A stretch of DNA of 64,000 bases from Anaerolineae bacterium (GCA_023382655.1 JAHDWK010000001.1:421089-485088), one strand, 5' to 3'. Shown: positions 17,233 to 25,745, counted from the stretch's first letter. Made by a program: numbers and translations. Notes: generated by a model not told the origin, from the sequence alone.

Positions 17233-18321
17233 ATGCCTGCCACCGATTTAGCCAACCCCTTGACCCAAACGGCCGTCCGCGTCGCCGTCGAACCGGCCCA
17301 CATCATGCTCAACAGTCTGGTACTCATCAACCGGCGCGAAAAAATGCCGGGTGTCCATGAATGGGTGGAACGCACGGCCGTCTCCCTCACCTCGGAGCAG
17401 CGCCACACCAATATGTTAGTCATGGAAGGCTTTTTCCACGCCGTCGCGCCGCATCGCAGTTGGTCCGGCTTTCCCGCCTACCTGGATTATATGGAACAGG
17501 AAGACCCTGTGGTGCTGCGCCAACGCCTCTTTGACGCATATGAGCAAATGGGGTCGTCGCTGGAAAAAACAGGGCAACCTTTCAATATGGAAACCACGCT
17601 GGCCACGGTCGGCAGTTATCTGGATTATCTCTATGCCCGTTTTCCGGAAAATCATGTGCATGTGCAAATAGAGACGGAAGCGTACCATCTGCTCCAGAAC
17701 CCACCAGAAATGCAAGCGGTGCTGGTCGGCCATTTGCGGCAGATGTGGTATCTGGCGCTGCAAGAGGAGTGGGAACGGACACGGCCGTTGCTGCAAAGCA
17801 GCGCCCAGGCCTTCAGCCAGCTTGATTTTAGTGACATGACCCTCCTGGAAGCGGCGCAAACCATCATCGGCACTGATTTACCCGAATGGTGGCAAAAATA
17901 CACCGATCGGGCCAGCTATACCCAGTTCATCTTTGTACCCTCGCCACACATTGGGCCGTATGTCAGCAGCTTTGCCACCGATACCACTATCTGGTTGTTG
18001 TTTGGGGCGCGGCTGCCCCAGGGTTCGATGGTAGATGCGCCTGACCTCAGCCGCTCGGAACTGCTGGTACGGCTCACGGCCCTGGCCGATGATACCCGGC
18101 TGCGCATCTTGCAACTGCTCAAAGAAGAGGGTGAACTGTGTTCCCAGGATGTGCAGCAGCGATTGGAGCTGAGCCAATCGGCCGGGTCACGCCATATGCA
18201 GCAGCTTGGGGCCACCGGCTATGTGCGTGAGCGCCGGGTGGAAGGGCAAAAATGTTACAGTTTGAACGAGGAACGGATTGAAGACACATTGTTGGCGTTA
18301 TCCCGCTTTTTGAAGGGATAA
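17233..18321 (+). CDS. ArsR-type transcriptional regulator with long N-terminal domain
   Basis: The 362-residue protein has a C-terminal winged helix: RLTALADDTRLRILQLLKEEGELCSQDVQQRLELSQSAGSRHMQQLGATGYVRERRVEGQKCYSLN. The first 270 residues form a helical domain of unknown ligand, as in several long ArsR-like regulators of Chloroflexota. No cysteine metal site typical of ArsR or SmtB is seen in the winged helix apart from one Cys. It is followed by a small gene and another winged-helix protein. The start has a GGAATAG ribosome site. Repeated TTATGCA elements upstream suggest autoregulation. Confidence 0.8.
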   Translation: MPATDLANPLTQTAVRVAVEPAHIMLNSLVLINRREKMPGVHEWVERTAVSLTSEQRHTNMLVMEGFFHAVAPHRSWSGFPAYLDYMEQEDPVVLRQRLFDAYEQMGSSLEKTGQPFNMETTLATVGSYLDYLYARFPENHVHVQIETEAYHLLQNPPEMQAVLVGHLRQMWYLALQEEWERTRPLLQSSAQAFSQLDFSDMTLLEAAQTIIGTDLPEWWQKYTDRASYTQFIFVPSPHIGPYVSSFATDTTIWLLFGARLPQGSMVDAPDLSRSELLVRLTALADDTRLRILQLLKEEGELCSQDVQQRLELSQSAGSRHMQQLGATGYVRERRVEGQKCYSLNEERIEDTLLALSRFLKG

Positions 18322-18366
18322 CGCCCAGGGTGTCACCCCTGGGTGGTACCCAAAGGAGTAGAGATC

Positions 18367-18573
18367 ATGAATCTCCCCCATGCTGAAATGCTGAATGAGT
18401 TACATCATCGCCGCATCAAAGAGGCAACGGCCGTAGACCCCCTGCCTACACTGCCACCGCAACCAGCCAACTGGCGTGGCCGGATAGCCGAAGGCGTACA
18501 CCTACTCACCCGTCTGCGCCAGGTGCGTGTGCAGGTGACATTTGAATTGGTTGAACCCTGCCCAGAAGGGTAA
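18367..18573 (+). CDS. small protein of unknown function (68 residues)
   Basis: The product starts MNLPHAEMLNELHHRRIKEA and has a charged helix, a Pro-rich turn and a basic second helix. AAAGGAG stands 8 bases upstream and the gene sits 45 bases after the regulator, so translation is likely. I do not recognise it. Its position between two winged-helix genes suggests a role tied to them. Confidence 0.55.
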   Translation: MNLPHAEMLNELHHRRIKEATAVDPLPTLPPQPANWRGRIAEGVHLLTRLRQVRVQVTFELVEPCPEG

Positions 18574-18583
18574 AGGTACTGAT

Positions 18584-18617
18584 AGTGTCGGGCTGCCCTT
18601 GTCGGCAGCCCGACACT
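18584..18617 (+). terminator. 14-bp perfect hairpin between two genes
   Basis: Arms 18584-18597 and 18604-18617 pair perfectly around a six-base loop and are followed by A-rich sequence rather than Ts. It may be an mRNA-stabilising or dispersed repeat hairpin instead of a true terminator. Confidence 0.55.
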
Positions 18618-18631
18618 AAAAAAGGAGAAAA

Positions 18632-19540
18632 ATGATGGAATCTCTATGGCCCAATGTGCAAGAAGCCTTTCAAGCGATTGGCCCGCATTATCAACCCCAG
18701 ACCGGCCCATTCGTCAGGGAGTTGGGTTACGAAGATGGTGACTGGTTTATCTCGTTCATCGCCTATGGGGTGGACCCGGAGCCGCTCACGGCCGTGGCCC
18801 TGCAAAAGAAAATCTACGTCTATTCCCACCTCGACCGGGTGCAGCAGATATTGGCCGGGGCTGCCGAACGCGGCTTCCTGGCCGAAACCCAGGCCGGGCA
18901 CTATATCATCACTGAAAAAGGGCGGGGCGGTCTGGACAGATTCTTTGAGATTGCCTGGGATACGATTGCCGAACTGACGCCTCTGCCCGAATCGGACATG
19001 GAGCGGCTGGCGCGTCTGCTTTACCGGGTGGTAGCCGCCACCGAGACTGCCTCAGAACCGGCCGTTAAAGCCAATCTCAAGGTGAGCCGCCGTACCGATC
19101 CCGGCCTGGATGCGCTTGAAATTGTACGTATAGACCAATATCTGACCGACCTGCTGCGTTACAGGGATGATGCACATATTGCCGTCTGGTCAACGCATGG
19201 CGTCAGCGGACCGGCCTGGGAGGCGTTCACCTATATCTGGCGCGGTGATGTGCATACAACGGCCGAACTGGTGGAAAAGTTGCCCAATCGCGGCCACACA
19301 GCCCAAGCCTATGACGACGCGCTGGCAACCCTGGTACACAAGGGGTGGCTGGCTGTACAAGATGGCGTGTATACGGTGACGGCCGTTGGCCAACAACTGC
19401 GTGACGCCGCCGAAACGGAAACCGAAGAAAAGTTCCACGTCGGTTTGTGGGCGCTAGACGCCGCCGAAATCAAAACATTGCACTACCTGCTGGCTCAATT
19501 CAAAGAAGGATTGACTATTTCTGAACTTGTTCCCGTATAA
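18632..19540 (+). CDS. winged-helix protein of unknown function, SCO6745-like layout
   Basis: The 302-residue product seems to contain two winged-helix units: one at about residues 60-100 (HLDRVQQILAGAAERGFLAETQAGHYIITEKGR) and one at about 195-265 (WEAFTYIWRGDVHTTAELVEKLPNR...ALATLVHKGWLAVQDGVYTVTAVG). The arrangement of two wings joined by a helical domain resembles a family found mostly in Actinobacteria and Chloroflexota with no assigned function. AAGGAG precedes the ATG. The terminator-like hairpin at 19590-19624 closes the unit. Confidence 0.65.
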   Translation: MMESLWPNVQEAFQAIGPHYQPQTGPFVRELGYEDGDWFISFIAYGVDPEPLTAVALQKKIYVYSHLDRVQQILAGAAERGFLAETQAGHYIITEKGRGGLDRFFEIAWDTIAELTPLPESDMERLARLLYRVVAATETASEPAVKANLKVSRRTDPGLDALEIVRIDQYLTDLLRYRDDAHIAVWSTHGVSGPAWEAFTYIWRGDVHTTAELVEKLPNRGHTAQAYDDALATLVHKGWLAVQDGVYTVTAVGQQLRDAAETETEEKFHVGLWALDAAEIKTLHYLLAQFKEGLTISELVPV

Positions 19541-19589
19541 CTGAATAACACTTCCTCCACTTCCTCTTCCTCTACCACTTTTTTGACAG

Positions 19590-19630
19590 CGACAAACGGC
19601 CGTCCCCCAGACGGCCGTTTGTCGTTTCTT
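19590..19630 (+). terminator. intrinsic terminator built from two ACGGCCGT copies
   Basis: Arms 19590-19604 and 19610-19624 pair over 15 bases with a five-base loop, followed by a T-rich tail. Each arm contains the octamer ACGGCCGT that is scattered throughout the window. Confidence 0.85.
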
Positions 19631-19695
19631 GCCAATTACGTCAATAGGCAGCCAAATCTATGACATCTTTCACTACGGTTTCCTCTCTCCGCCCA

Positions 19696-19721
19696 TTATG
19701 CTTTGCCCATATTTTGCATAA
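19696..19721 (+). promoter_or_regulatory. inverted TTATGC / GCATAA pair upstream of the DUF411 gene
   Basis: TTATGC (19696-19701) and GCATAA (19716-19721) face each other over 14 bases, just before the ribosome site of the DUF411 gene. The half-site equals that found three times before the ArsR-type regulator 2.5 kb upstream, so both may be bound by it. Confidence 0.5.
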
Positions 19722-19736
19722 ACAAGGAGAAGGCAT

Positions 19737-20216
19737 GTGAAACATTCTATTTTTATTTTGATGTTGGTCTGGCTGGTTGGGGGAGTGGCAGCCTGTACGC
19801 CAACAGCCGCTTCACAATCTGTGGGCGAGAACGCCCCGGCAGTAATTACCGTCTATAAATCGCCGACCTGCGGCTGTTGTGATGGCTGGATTGAGTATGT
19901 GCAAGAACACGGCTATCGGGTGCGTGTAGAGCAGATAACCGATGTGACTTCCATCAAGAATCGGTATCAAATACCGGCAGAGTTGCAGTCGTGCCATACT
20001 TCGCTGGTGGCCGGTTATGTGGTGGAAGGGCATGTGCCCGTGGAGGCGCTGGCGCAGTTATTGGCGGAACGGCCGGATGTAACCGGCATCGCTGTTCCCG
20101 GTATGCCCATTGGCGCGCCCGGCATGGAACAGCCCGGCGTGGCTCCCCAATCGTATGATGTATTGACATTTGATGAGGCGGGGAATACGGCCGTGTTCAG
20201 CAGCCACGCCCCGTAG
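19737..20216 (+). CDS. DUF411 metal-binding lipoprotein
   Basis: The 159-residue product has a lipoprotein signal ending GGVAAC and then a DUF411 domain: VITVYKSPTCGCCDGWIEYVQEHGY with a CxCC cluster, SCHTSLVAGYVVEGHVPVEAL, and GIAVPGMPIGAPGME. DUF411 proteins occur near copper-resistance genes and the Cys and Met residues are probable metal ligands. The start is GTG 19737 with AAGGAGA upstream; the ATG at 19735 is out of frame. It lies 23 bases before the PPOX-like gene and is probably co-transcribed. Confidence 0.9.
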   Translation: MKHSIFILMLVWLVGGVAACTPTAASQSVGENAPAVITVYKSPTCGCCDGWIEYVQEHGYRVRVEQITDVTSIKNRYQIPAELQSCHTSLVAGYVVEGHVPVEALAQLLAERPDVTGIAVPGMPIGAPGMEQPGVAPQSYDVLTFDEAGNTAVFSSHAP

Positions 20217-20239
20217 CAATATCCATGAGGAGTGATGAA

Positions 20240-20761
20240 ATGGCCGTTCAACTGACATCCGAACAGGTGTGGAAGGTAATTGAAAAAGAGGTGTTTGCCG
20301 TTATGGGCATGGTGACAGCCAAATGTGAAGCGCGTACAGTCGGTATTGTGTATGTGGCGCGCAACCATCGGCTGTACATTGCTACCGACAAAGATGCCTG
20401 GAAGACCAGGCACATCGCCCAAAACCCGCATGTCTCCCTCACCATTCCCATTCATAAAGGCATCCCTTTGATGCCCTGGCTCAAAATACCGGCAGCCACT
20501 ATTACCTTTTCTGGCCTGGCGCAAATCCTGGAGCCGGCCGAAACACCGCCGGAAATTATGCAGGCTATTTTCCGTGATATGGCAAACGACCAGGAGTTGA
20601 TAGCCGAATCTTGTCTGTTAGAGGTGACGCCGATAAACGACTTCGTAACCTATGGGATTGGCGTCTCCTTGATGAAAATGCGCGATCCGGAGCAGGCGCG
20701 CGGCCGTGTCCCGGTAGCTGGCAAAGAAGAAGAAATAGAGATGCCCCACGCATCTGCCTGA
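20240..20761 (+). CDS. pyridoxamine 5'-phosphate oxidase-like flavin-binding protein
   Basis: The 173-residue product has a split-barrel flavin-binding fold: VFAVMGMVTAKCEARTVGIVYVARNHRLYIATDKDAWKTRHIAQNPHVSLTIPI. This resembles PPOX-family proteins that bind FMN, F420 or haem rather than the biosynthetic PdxH itself, whose substrate residues are missing. The start at 20240 is 8 bases after AGGAG. Its coupling with the DUF411 gene suggests redox or metal stress. Confidence 0.8.
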   Translation: MAVQLTSEQVWKVIEKEVFAVMGMVTAKCEARTVGIVYVARNHRLYIATDKDAWKTRHIAQNPHVSLTIPIHKGIPLMPWLKIPAATITFSGLAQILEPAETPPEIMQAIFRDMANDQELIAESCLLEVTPINDFVTYGIGVSLMKMRDPEQARGRVPVAGKEEEIEMPHASA

Positions 20762-20840
20762 AGTGAGGTCTGCGTGATCTGGGTGATGTTATTCATTGTC
20801 CTCTGCGCTCGTCCGTATCCCATCCATTTGCAATGGGTAA

Positions 20841-21299
20841 CTATAGCTGCTCCCGTGCCCGCAATAAGGTAGCAATATCAATCTTGTTCATCTGGAGCAT
20901 GGCCTGTGTGACCCGACTGGCTTTCTCCGCATCTTCGTCTTGCATCAGCTCGCCTAAAATAGTGGGAATAATTTGCCACCACAGGCCGTATTTATCTTTT
21001 AGCCAGCCGCATTGGCTCTCTTCGCCGCCATCGGCCGTCAATCTGTCCCACAATTCGTCTACTTCCGCCTGCGTTTCACAGTTCACGTAAAACGAGACCG
21101 CTTCCGTGAATTTGAAGCGTGGGCCGCCGTTTAGAGCCATGTACTGCTGACTCTCAAGCTGGAATGTGACCATAAATGCTTCCCCATTTGGCCCACGGGA
21201 GACATTGCCCATTCTTGAGTTTTTGAAGAGAGAAATATAAAAGTTCGCCGCCTCTTCTGCCTGATTATCGAACCACAAAAAGGGAATTATTTTTTGCAT
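20841..21299 (-). CDS. VOC superfamily protein, PhnB-like
   Basis: The 152-residue product begins MQKIIPFLWFDNQAEEAANFYISLFKNSRM and carries the PhnB-type glyoxalase fold with EAVSFYVNCETQAEVDELWDRLTADGGEESQCGWLKDKYGLWWQIIP. This subgroup is often linked to SRPBCC and ArsR genes, as it is here; the biochemical role is unproven. The start at 21299 is supported by the family N-terminus, as the longer frame reads into a heptanucleotide array. Confidence 0.88.
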   Translation of the reverse strand: MQKIIPFLWFDNQAEEAANFYISLFKNSRMGNVSRGPNGEAFMVTFQLESQQYMALNGGPRFKFTEAVSFYVNCETQAEVDELWDRLTADGGEESQCGWLKDKYGLWWQIIPTILGELMQDEDAEKASRVTQAMLQMNKIDIATLLRAREQL

Positions 21300-21317
21300 G
21301 ACTTTGTTCCTTTGTGT

Positions 21318-21380
21318 GTGATGGCTGGTGGCTGGTACAAATAACCAGCACCAGCCACCAGCCACTAACCACCAGCTGCC
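21318..21380. repeat. heptanucleotide inverted arrays, tggctgg family
   Basis: Units of tggctgg on the left and accagcc on the right form a hairpin between the SRPBCC and VOC genes. The last residues and TAG stop of the SRPBCC gene (21365-21367) come from this array. Confidence 0.75.
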
Positions 21381-21859
21381 AATATCTCATCCAGGCGCTC
21401 ATATCCTTCATTGACGCCGTGTTCCATGCCTGACTCGATCATGCCGTCCCGGTCGGCTACGGATTGGAAGACAGATTGTCCCCTGATCCGGGAACGGCCG
21501 TTGGGCAGATCTTCAAAAACAATGGTTTCCAAAATAACATGGCCGCTTTCCGGCAGCCCTTCATATTCAAATGTGCCGATAATGCGCTCCGGGGCCTTCA
21601 CTTCATGGTTCACGCCATGAAAGGCATACTCATTGCCCGCATCATCTTTTTGGGTAAACCGCCACCGGCCACCGCTGACCGGCTCAAATGTTTCAAATGT
21701 TGTGGTTAGCCCGCGTGGGCCAAGCCATTGGGCATACAGGTTGGGATCGGTGTGCGCCCGGAAAACCAGTTCACGTGGGGCGTCAAACTCCCTGGTGATG
21801 AAGAGTTCCTGTTTGCCGGGTTCGGCCGTAATCACAGTTTGATTCTTTTTAGTCGTCAT
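21365..21859 (-). CDS. SRPBCC (AHSA1-like) domain protein
   Basis: The 164-residue product has the START/Bet v1-like fold of the Aha1 C-terminal group: [80 protein letters not shown] and the C-terminal helix [18 protein letters not shown]. It overlaps the upstream ArsR gene by 11 bases, the classic ArsR-SRPBCC pair. The ligand is unknown. Confidence 0.9.
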   Translation of the reverse strand: MTTKKNQTVITAEPGKQELFITREFDAPRELVFRAHTDPNLYAQWLGPRGLTTTFETFEPVSGGRWRFTQKDDAGNEYAFHGVNHEVKAPERIIGTFEYEGLPESGHVILETIVFEDLPNGRSRIRGQSVFQSVADRDGMIESGMEHGVNEGYERLDEILAAGG

Positions 21860-22184
21860 TTTGATTCTCCTTTTTTTGTAGTTCGTGCAGCAGTTCGTCC
21901 AGACGGCCGTACCGCTGCTCCCACATTCGCTGGTATTGCTCTAGCCAATCCGTCACCTTATTGAGCTTGTCTGGTTGTACTTCACAGTATCGTTCACGGC
22001 CGTGCCGCTGCATCACTACCAGCCCACATTCCGTTAGAATTTTGAGGTGTTTAGACACAGCCGGGCGGCTGATGGCAAAATGGTCGGCCACCCCATTTAC
22101 CGTCAGATTTTGCCGGGCTAACAGTTCTAATATCGCCCGCCGGTGTGGATCAGCTATTGCTTGAAATACATCACGTCTCATCAT
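21849..22184 (-). CDS. ArsR-family repressor
   Basis: The 111-residue product is a compact winged helix: [73 protein letters not shown], then a helix that likely dimerises. No metal-binding cysteine pair is seen, as expected for the SRPBCC-linked subgroup. It is the first gene of a three-gene unit with SRPBCC and VOC. The perfect palindrome directly upstream is a strong operator candidate. ATG 22184 or 22181 may be the start. Confidence 0.9.
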   Translation of the reverse strand: MMRRDVFQAIADPHRRAILELLARQNLTVNGVADHFAISRPAVSKHLKILTECGLVVMQRHGRERYCEVQPDKLNKVTDWLEQYQRMWEQRYGRLDELLHELQKKENQNDD

Positions 22185-22186
22185 AT

Positions 22187-22235
22187 GTAACCAATTGGTT
22201 ACGGGTATTGTAACAGATACCCGCATATAAAACAA
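22187..22235 (-). promoter_or_regulatory. promoter and palindromic operator of the ArsR-SRPBCC-VOC unit
   Basis: Read on the minus strand, TTGTTT (22235-22230), a 17-base spacer and TACAAT (22212-22207) form a plausible promoter. The 16-bp perfect palindrome GTAACCAATTGGTTAC at 22187-22202 lies between it and the start codon, only two bases from the ATG, where a bound repressor would block transcription. Confidence 0.65.
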
Positions 22236-22255
22236 GTGTTCTAACAAAATGGTTC

Positions 22256-22285
22256 AACTTTTCCAAAAGTAACTTTTGGAAAGTT
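22256..22285. repeat. inverted repeat between divergent promoters
   Basis: Arms 22256-22269 and 22273-22285 (core ccaaaag / cttttgg) pair with one bulge. It stands between the ArsR unit and the trp promoter and could insulate them. Confidence 0.5.
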
Positions 22286-22312
22286 ATGCGTTACGCAGCT
22301 ACGCAATCTGGC

Positions 22313-22341
22313 TTGACACGGCCGTACTCCCATGCTACCAT
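22313..22341 (+). promoter_or_regulatory. sigma-70-like promoter of the trp T-box operon
   Basis: TTGACA at 22313-22318, a 17-base spacer and TACCAT at 22336-22341 match the consensus well. It starts transcription just before the T-box leader. Confidence 0.7.
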
Positions 22342-22474
22342 CCCGCCCAACTTAACAACCAACGACGTTGAACTGGAATAGTAGCCGACAAAGCGAGTTT
22401 TAGAGAGTCAGCCACTCTGGTGCAAGGCTGATAACCACGCAGTTGGTGAATGGGCCAGGGAGTTGCCCTGATGA

Positions 22475-22552
22475 ACCGGTGAACGGTAATCAGTAAACGG
22501 TAATCGGTAAATAACCACCGATAACCGATTACTGATTACCGATTACTGAATT
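22475..22552. repeat. heptanucleotide hairpin inside the T-box leader, ggtaatc family
   Basis: Units of ggtaatc/ggtgaac on the left arm and gattacc/gattact on the right form a hairpin of 78 bases. It is enclosed by the complementary pair TTGCCCTG (22463-22470) and CAGGGCAA (about 22579-22587), so it sits in a loop between Stem I and the antiterminator. Confidence 0.8.
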
Positions 22553-22729
22553 AGCCAGAGCCGGAGATGCCACCGTTACCAGGGCAAAGCCTTTTTTAAT
22601 TGCCAATTGACAATTTTAGAGGGCAACATGAGTGAAGCTGGCTAACAACTCGACGCGCTATCACAGGCGCGTTTTTTGTTTCCAGAGCCAGCTTAAACAG
22701 GGTGGCACCGCGGGATACGTTTATTTTCA

Positions 22730-22787
22730 AACGCTCTCGTCCCTTACACGAAGATGATTTCGTGTGGGACGAGAGCGTTTTTATTTT
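22730..22787 (+). terminator. T-box-controlled intrinsic terminator
   Basis: A long hairpin with arms ACGCTCTCGTCCC and GGGACGAGAGCGT and a further inner stem, followed by TTTTTATTTT. Its left arm includes the TCCC tract that alternatively pairs with the T-box. Confidence 0.9.
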
Positions 22788-22811
22788 GGTAATTGAGTAA
22801 TGGAGGATGAA

Positions 22812-24179
22812 ATGAACGGAACAACTAAATATCAATTAGACGAGAGCAAACTGCCCAAAGCCTGGTACAACATTAACGCGGACATGCCGGTACCGCCGCA
22901 GCCGGTGCTGCATCCGGGCACGAAGGAGCCAGTGACGCCGGACTTTCTGGGCGTGCTGTTCCCCATGAGCCTGATCCTGCAAGAGATCAGCACGGAGCGG
23001 TACATTGAAATCCCGGAACCGGTGCGCGAGATTTATAAATTGTGGCGGCCCACGCCCCTGTTTCGGGCGCACCGGCTGGAAAAGGCGTTGGATACACCGG
23101 CCCACATCTACTACAAATATGAAGGCGTCAGCCCGGTGGGGTCACATAAACCAAACACGGCCGTGCCGCAAGCCTTCTACAACAAAGAAGCAGGCACAAA
23201 GGCGCTGACGACGGAAACGGGTGCCGGGCAGTGGGGGTCGGCGCTGGCCATGGCCTGCAACTTTTTTGGCCTGGATTTGGAAGTGTATATGGTGAAGGTG
23301 AGCTACCACCAAAAGCCGTATCGCCGCATCATCATGCAGACCTTTGGCGCAGAGGTGTATGCCAGCCCGACGGACCGGACGCAGTACGGCCGTGCCCTGC
23401 TGGCGCAAGACCCTGACTCCCCCGGCTCATTAGGCATCGCCATTTCCGAAGCGGTGGAAGTGGCCGCTACCTCTGGCGGGGCAAAAAAGTACAGCCTGGG
23501 GTCGGTGCTGAACCACGTCCTCATGCACCAGACCGTCATTGGCCTGGAAGCGTTGGAGCAGATGGCCATGGCCGGTGAATACCCCGATGTGGTCATTGGT
23601 TGTGCCGGCGGCGGTTCCAACTTTGCCGGGTTTACCTTCCCCTTCATCCGCGAAAACCTGACGAACGGCCAGAAGACGCGGGTGGTAGCTGTGGAACCGG
23701 CCTCCTGCCCGACGTTGACACGCGGTACATACAGCTTTGACTATGGCGATACGGCGGCCATGGCCCCCATCGTCAAAATGCATACATTGGGCCACACCTT
23801 TGTGCCGCCGGGCATTCATGCCGGGGGGCTGCGCTATCATGGCATGTCGCCACAGGTGAGCGCGTTGGTGGATGCTGGCTACATTGAAGCCCGTGCCGTG
23901 CAGCAGTTGGCCACGTTTGAAGCGGCCACCACCTTTGCCCGTGCCGAAGGCATTATTCCCGCGCCGGAATCTTCCCATGCGGTGCGTGTGGCTATTGACG
24001 AGGCGTTGGCTTGCAAGGAGTCGGGCGAAAAGAAGGTGATCGCCTTCAACCTGTCCGGGCACGGCCATTTTGACATGATGGCCTACCAGGCCTACTTCAA
24101 CGGCGAATTGGAAGATTACGACTATCCGGCGGAAGCGATTGCTGAGGCGATGAGCCATTTGCCGGAGGTAAGTAATTAG
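22812..24179 (+). CDS. trpB: tryptophan synthase beta chain, TrpB2 type
   Basis: The 455-residue product is of the TrpB2 class, longer than the TrpB1 of classical operons (about 400). It joins indole and serine to tryptophan using PLP; the Schiff-base lysine is in VGSHKPNTA near residue 113, and the phosphate-binding glycine loop is [12 protein letters not shown]. An N-terminal extension ([22 protein letters not shown]) is typical of TrpB2. The start at 22812 has GGAGG 5 bases upstream; ATG 22800 is an alternative. It is the first gene after the T-box and no trpA is near, which fits TrpB2 enzymes that may act alone or with another TrpA. The TAG stop is in a heptad array. Confidence 0.95.
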   Translation: MNGTTKYQLDESKLPKAWYNINADMPVPPQPVLHPGTKEPVTPDFLGVLFPMSLILQEISTERYIEIPEPVREIYKLWRPTPLFRAHRLEKALDTPAHIYYKYEGVSPVGSHKPNTAVPQAFYNKEAGTKALTTETGAGQWGSALAMACNFFGLDLEVYMVKVSYHQKPYRRIIMQTFGAEVYASPTDRTQYGRALLAQDPDSPGSLGIAISEAVEVAATSGGAKKYSLGSVLNHVLMHQTVIGLEALEQMAMAGEYPDVVIGCAGGGSNFAGFTFPFIRENLTNGQKTRVVAVEPASCPTLTRGTYSFDYGDTAAMAPIVKMHTLGHTFVPPGIHAGGLRYHGMSPQVSALVDAGYIEARAVQQLATFEAATTFARAEGIIPAPESSHAVRVAIDEALACKESGEKKVIAFNLSGHGHFDMMAYQAYFNGELEDYDYPAEAIAEAMSHLPEVSN

Positions 24180-24238
24180 GAATTATGAATTATGAATTAG
24201 GAATGCCCTTCATAATTCATAATTCCTAATTCATAATT
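24173..24238. repeat. heptanucleotide hairpin, gaattat family
   Basis: Left arm 24173-24204 of gaattag/gaattat units and right arm 24211-24238 of cataatt units, almost perfectly complementary. It fills the gap between trpB and trpE; the trpB stop lies in the left arm. Confidence 0.85.
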
Positions 24239-24246
24239 TTGATAAC

Positions 24247-25743
24247 ATGAACACAGTGTATACACCTACTTTGGCAGCATTTCGGGAACTGGCGGCGGGA
24301 CCGGCGAATTTGATTCCGGTGTACCGGGAGTTTGCCGCCGATTTGGAGACGCCGGTTTCGGTTTATTTGAAATTGATGGAGCAGTTTGGCCCTTCGTTTT
24401 TGCTGGAATCGGTGGAGGGCGGTGAACAGGTGGGACGGTATTCCTTCGTCGGCGTGAATCCACGTGGCCTGATTTCGTTGAAAGGGCGCACGGTAACGGC
24501 CGGCGACGAAACCCGAACCCTGGCGGACGGCGAAGACATTCTGCATGTGGTCAAGGCGGAGATGGCGCAGTTTAGACCCGCCGACCTGCCCGGATTGCCG
24601 CGCTTTCAGGGTGGGGCGGTGGGTTACCTGGGGTATGATGTGGTGCGCTTTTTTGAACGGCTGCCGGACACGGCCGTGCCTGCTCTGGACATCCCCGACG
24701 CCATCTTCTTGCTGGCGGACACATTGGTGGTATTTGACCATGCCCGCCACCGGCTGCTGATTCTGGCGAACGCTCGTGTCAATGGCGATGTGGAAGCGGC
24801 GTATGTGGAGGCGATTCAGATGATTGAGCGGGTGAGTGAGCGGTTGTTACGGCCGTTGCCCGCCATCCCAGGTTTGCGTTATCATCGCAGGCGCAATGGT
24901 CATCAACTGACCAGCAACATGGAGCAGGGGCGCTATGAGGAGATGGTGCGCCAGGCCAAAGAGCACATCGCCGCTGGCGACATCTTCCAGGTGGTACTCA
25001 GCCAGCGATTCAGCCGCCAGACCAGCGCCCACCCCTTCGCCATTTACCGCGCCCTGCGCATGTTAAACCCCTCGCCCTACATGTTCTACTTCGACTTTGG
25101 CGAACTGGATTTGCAGGTGATCGGCGCGTCGCCGGAGATTCACGTGCGGCTGGAAGATGGCACGGCCACCGTGCGCCCCATTGCCGGGACGCGCTGGCGT
25201 GGGCAGACGCCAGAGGAGGACCTGGCGCTGGAAGCGGAGCTATTGGCCGACCCCAAAGAGCGCGCCGAACACGTCATGCTGGTAGACCTGGGCCGCAACG
25301 ACATCGGCCGGGTCAGCGAATACGGCAGCGTCAAAGTCAGCGACCTGATGACGATTGAGCGGTACAGCCATGTGATGCACATCGTCAGCCACGTGACCGG
25401 GCAGTTGAAACCGGGCATGGACGCCTTCGACCTGATGCGGGCCACATTCCCGGCGGGCACGGTCAGCGGCGCGCCCAAAGTGCGGGCGATGGAGATCATC
25501 GAAGAGCTAGAGGGTGAACGGCGCGGCCTGTATGCGGGCGCAGTCGGCTATTTCAGCTACGATGGCAACATGGACACCTGCATTGCCATCCGCACGATGG
25601 TGATGCAGGATGATACCATCTATGTGCAGGCCGGCGCGGGCATCGTCGCCGACAGCGACCCGACCAGCGAATATCAAGAATCATTCAACAAAGCCCGCGC
25701 CCTGCTGGTGGCCGTAGATAAGGCGGAGCAGGGGATTTTGTAG
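24247..25743 (+). CDS. trpE: anthranilate synthase component I
   Basis: The 498-residue product catalyses chorismate to anthranilate with the glutamine amidotransferase TrpG. The N-terminal domain has FLLESVEGGEQVGRYSFVGVNP, the feedback-binding LLES motif. The catalytic domain shows IAGDIFQVVLSQRF, PSPYMFYFDFG, RPIAGTRWRG, DLGRNDIGRV and FPAGTVSGAPKVRAMEII, all invariant in TrpE/PabB. LLES supports TrpE and likely tryptophan inhibition. No strong ribosome site precedes the ATG, which follows a heptad array by only 8 bases. trpS and trpG follow. Confidence 0.96.
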   Translation: MNTVYTPTLAAFRELAAGPANLIPVYREFAADLETPVSVYLKLMEQFGPSFLLESVEGGEQVGRYSFVGVNPRGLISLKGRTVTAGDETRTLADGEDILHVVKAEMAQFRPADLPGLPRFQGGAVGYLGYDVVRFFERLPDTAVPALDIPDAIFLLADTLVVFDHARHRLLILANARVNGDVEAAYVEAIQMIERVSERLLRPLPAIPGLRYHRRRNGHQLTSNMEQGRYEEMVRQAKEHIAAGDIFQVVLSQRFSRQTSAHPFAIYRALRMLNPSPYMFYFDFGELDLQVIGASPEIHVRLEDGTATVRPIAGTRWRGQTPEEDLALEAELLADPKERAEHVMLVDLGRNDIGRVSEYGSVKVSDLMTIERYSHVMHIVSHVTGQLKPGMDAFDLMRATFPAGTVSGAPKVRAMEIIEELEGERRGLYAGAVGYFSYDGNMDTCIAIRTMVMQDDTIYVQAGAGIVADSDPTSEYQESFNKARALLVAVDKAEQGIL

Positions 25744-25745
25744 TC

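Larger units (their letters stand above)
22352..22790 (+). promoter_or_regulatory. T-box leader, tryptophan specific
   Basis: The leader runs from the promoter to the trpB start. Stem I features GAATAGTAGCC, AAGCGAG, AGAGAG and GGTGCAAGGCTG appear in the usual order, and the specifier loop reads GAATGGGCC with TGG (Trp) at 22451-22453. The T-box itself, AGGGTGGCACCGCGGG, is at 22699-22714; its 5' part can pair with the TCCCTT of the following terminator to form the antiterminator. Uncharged tRNA-Trp would thus allow reading into trpB. Two unusual parts are present: a heptanucleotide hairpin at 22475-22552 and a branched stem near 22634-22695 (arms AAGCTGGCT / AGCCAGCTT). Confidence 0.9.
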
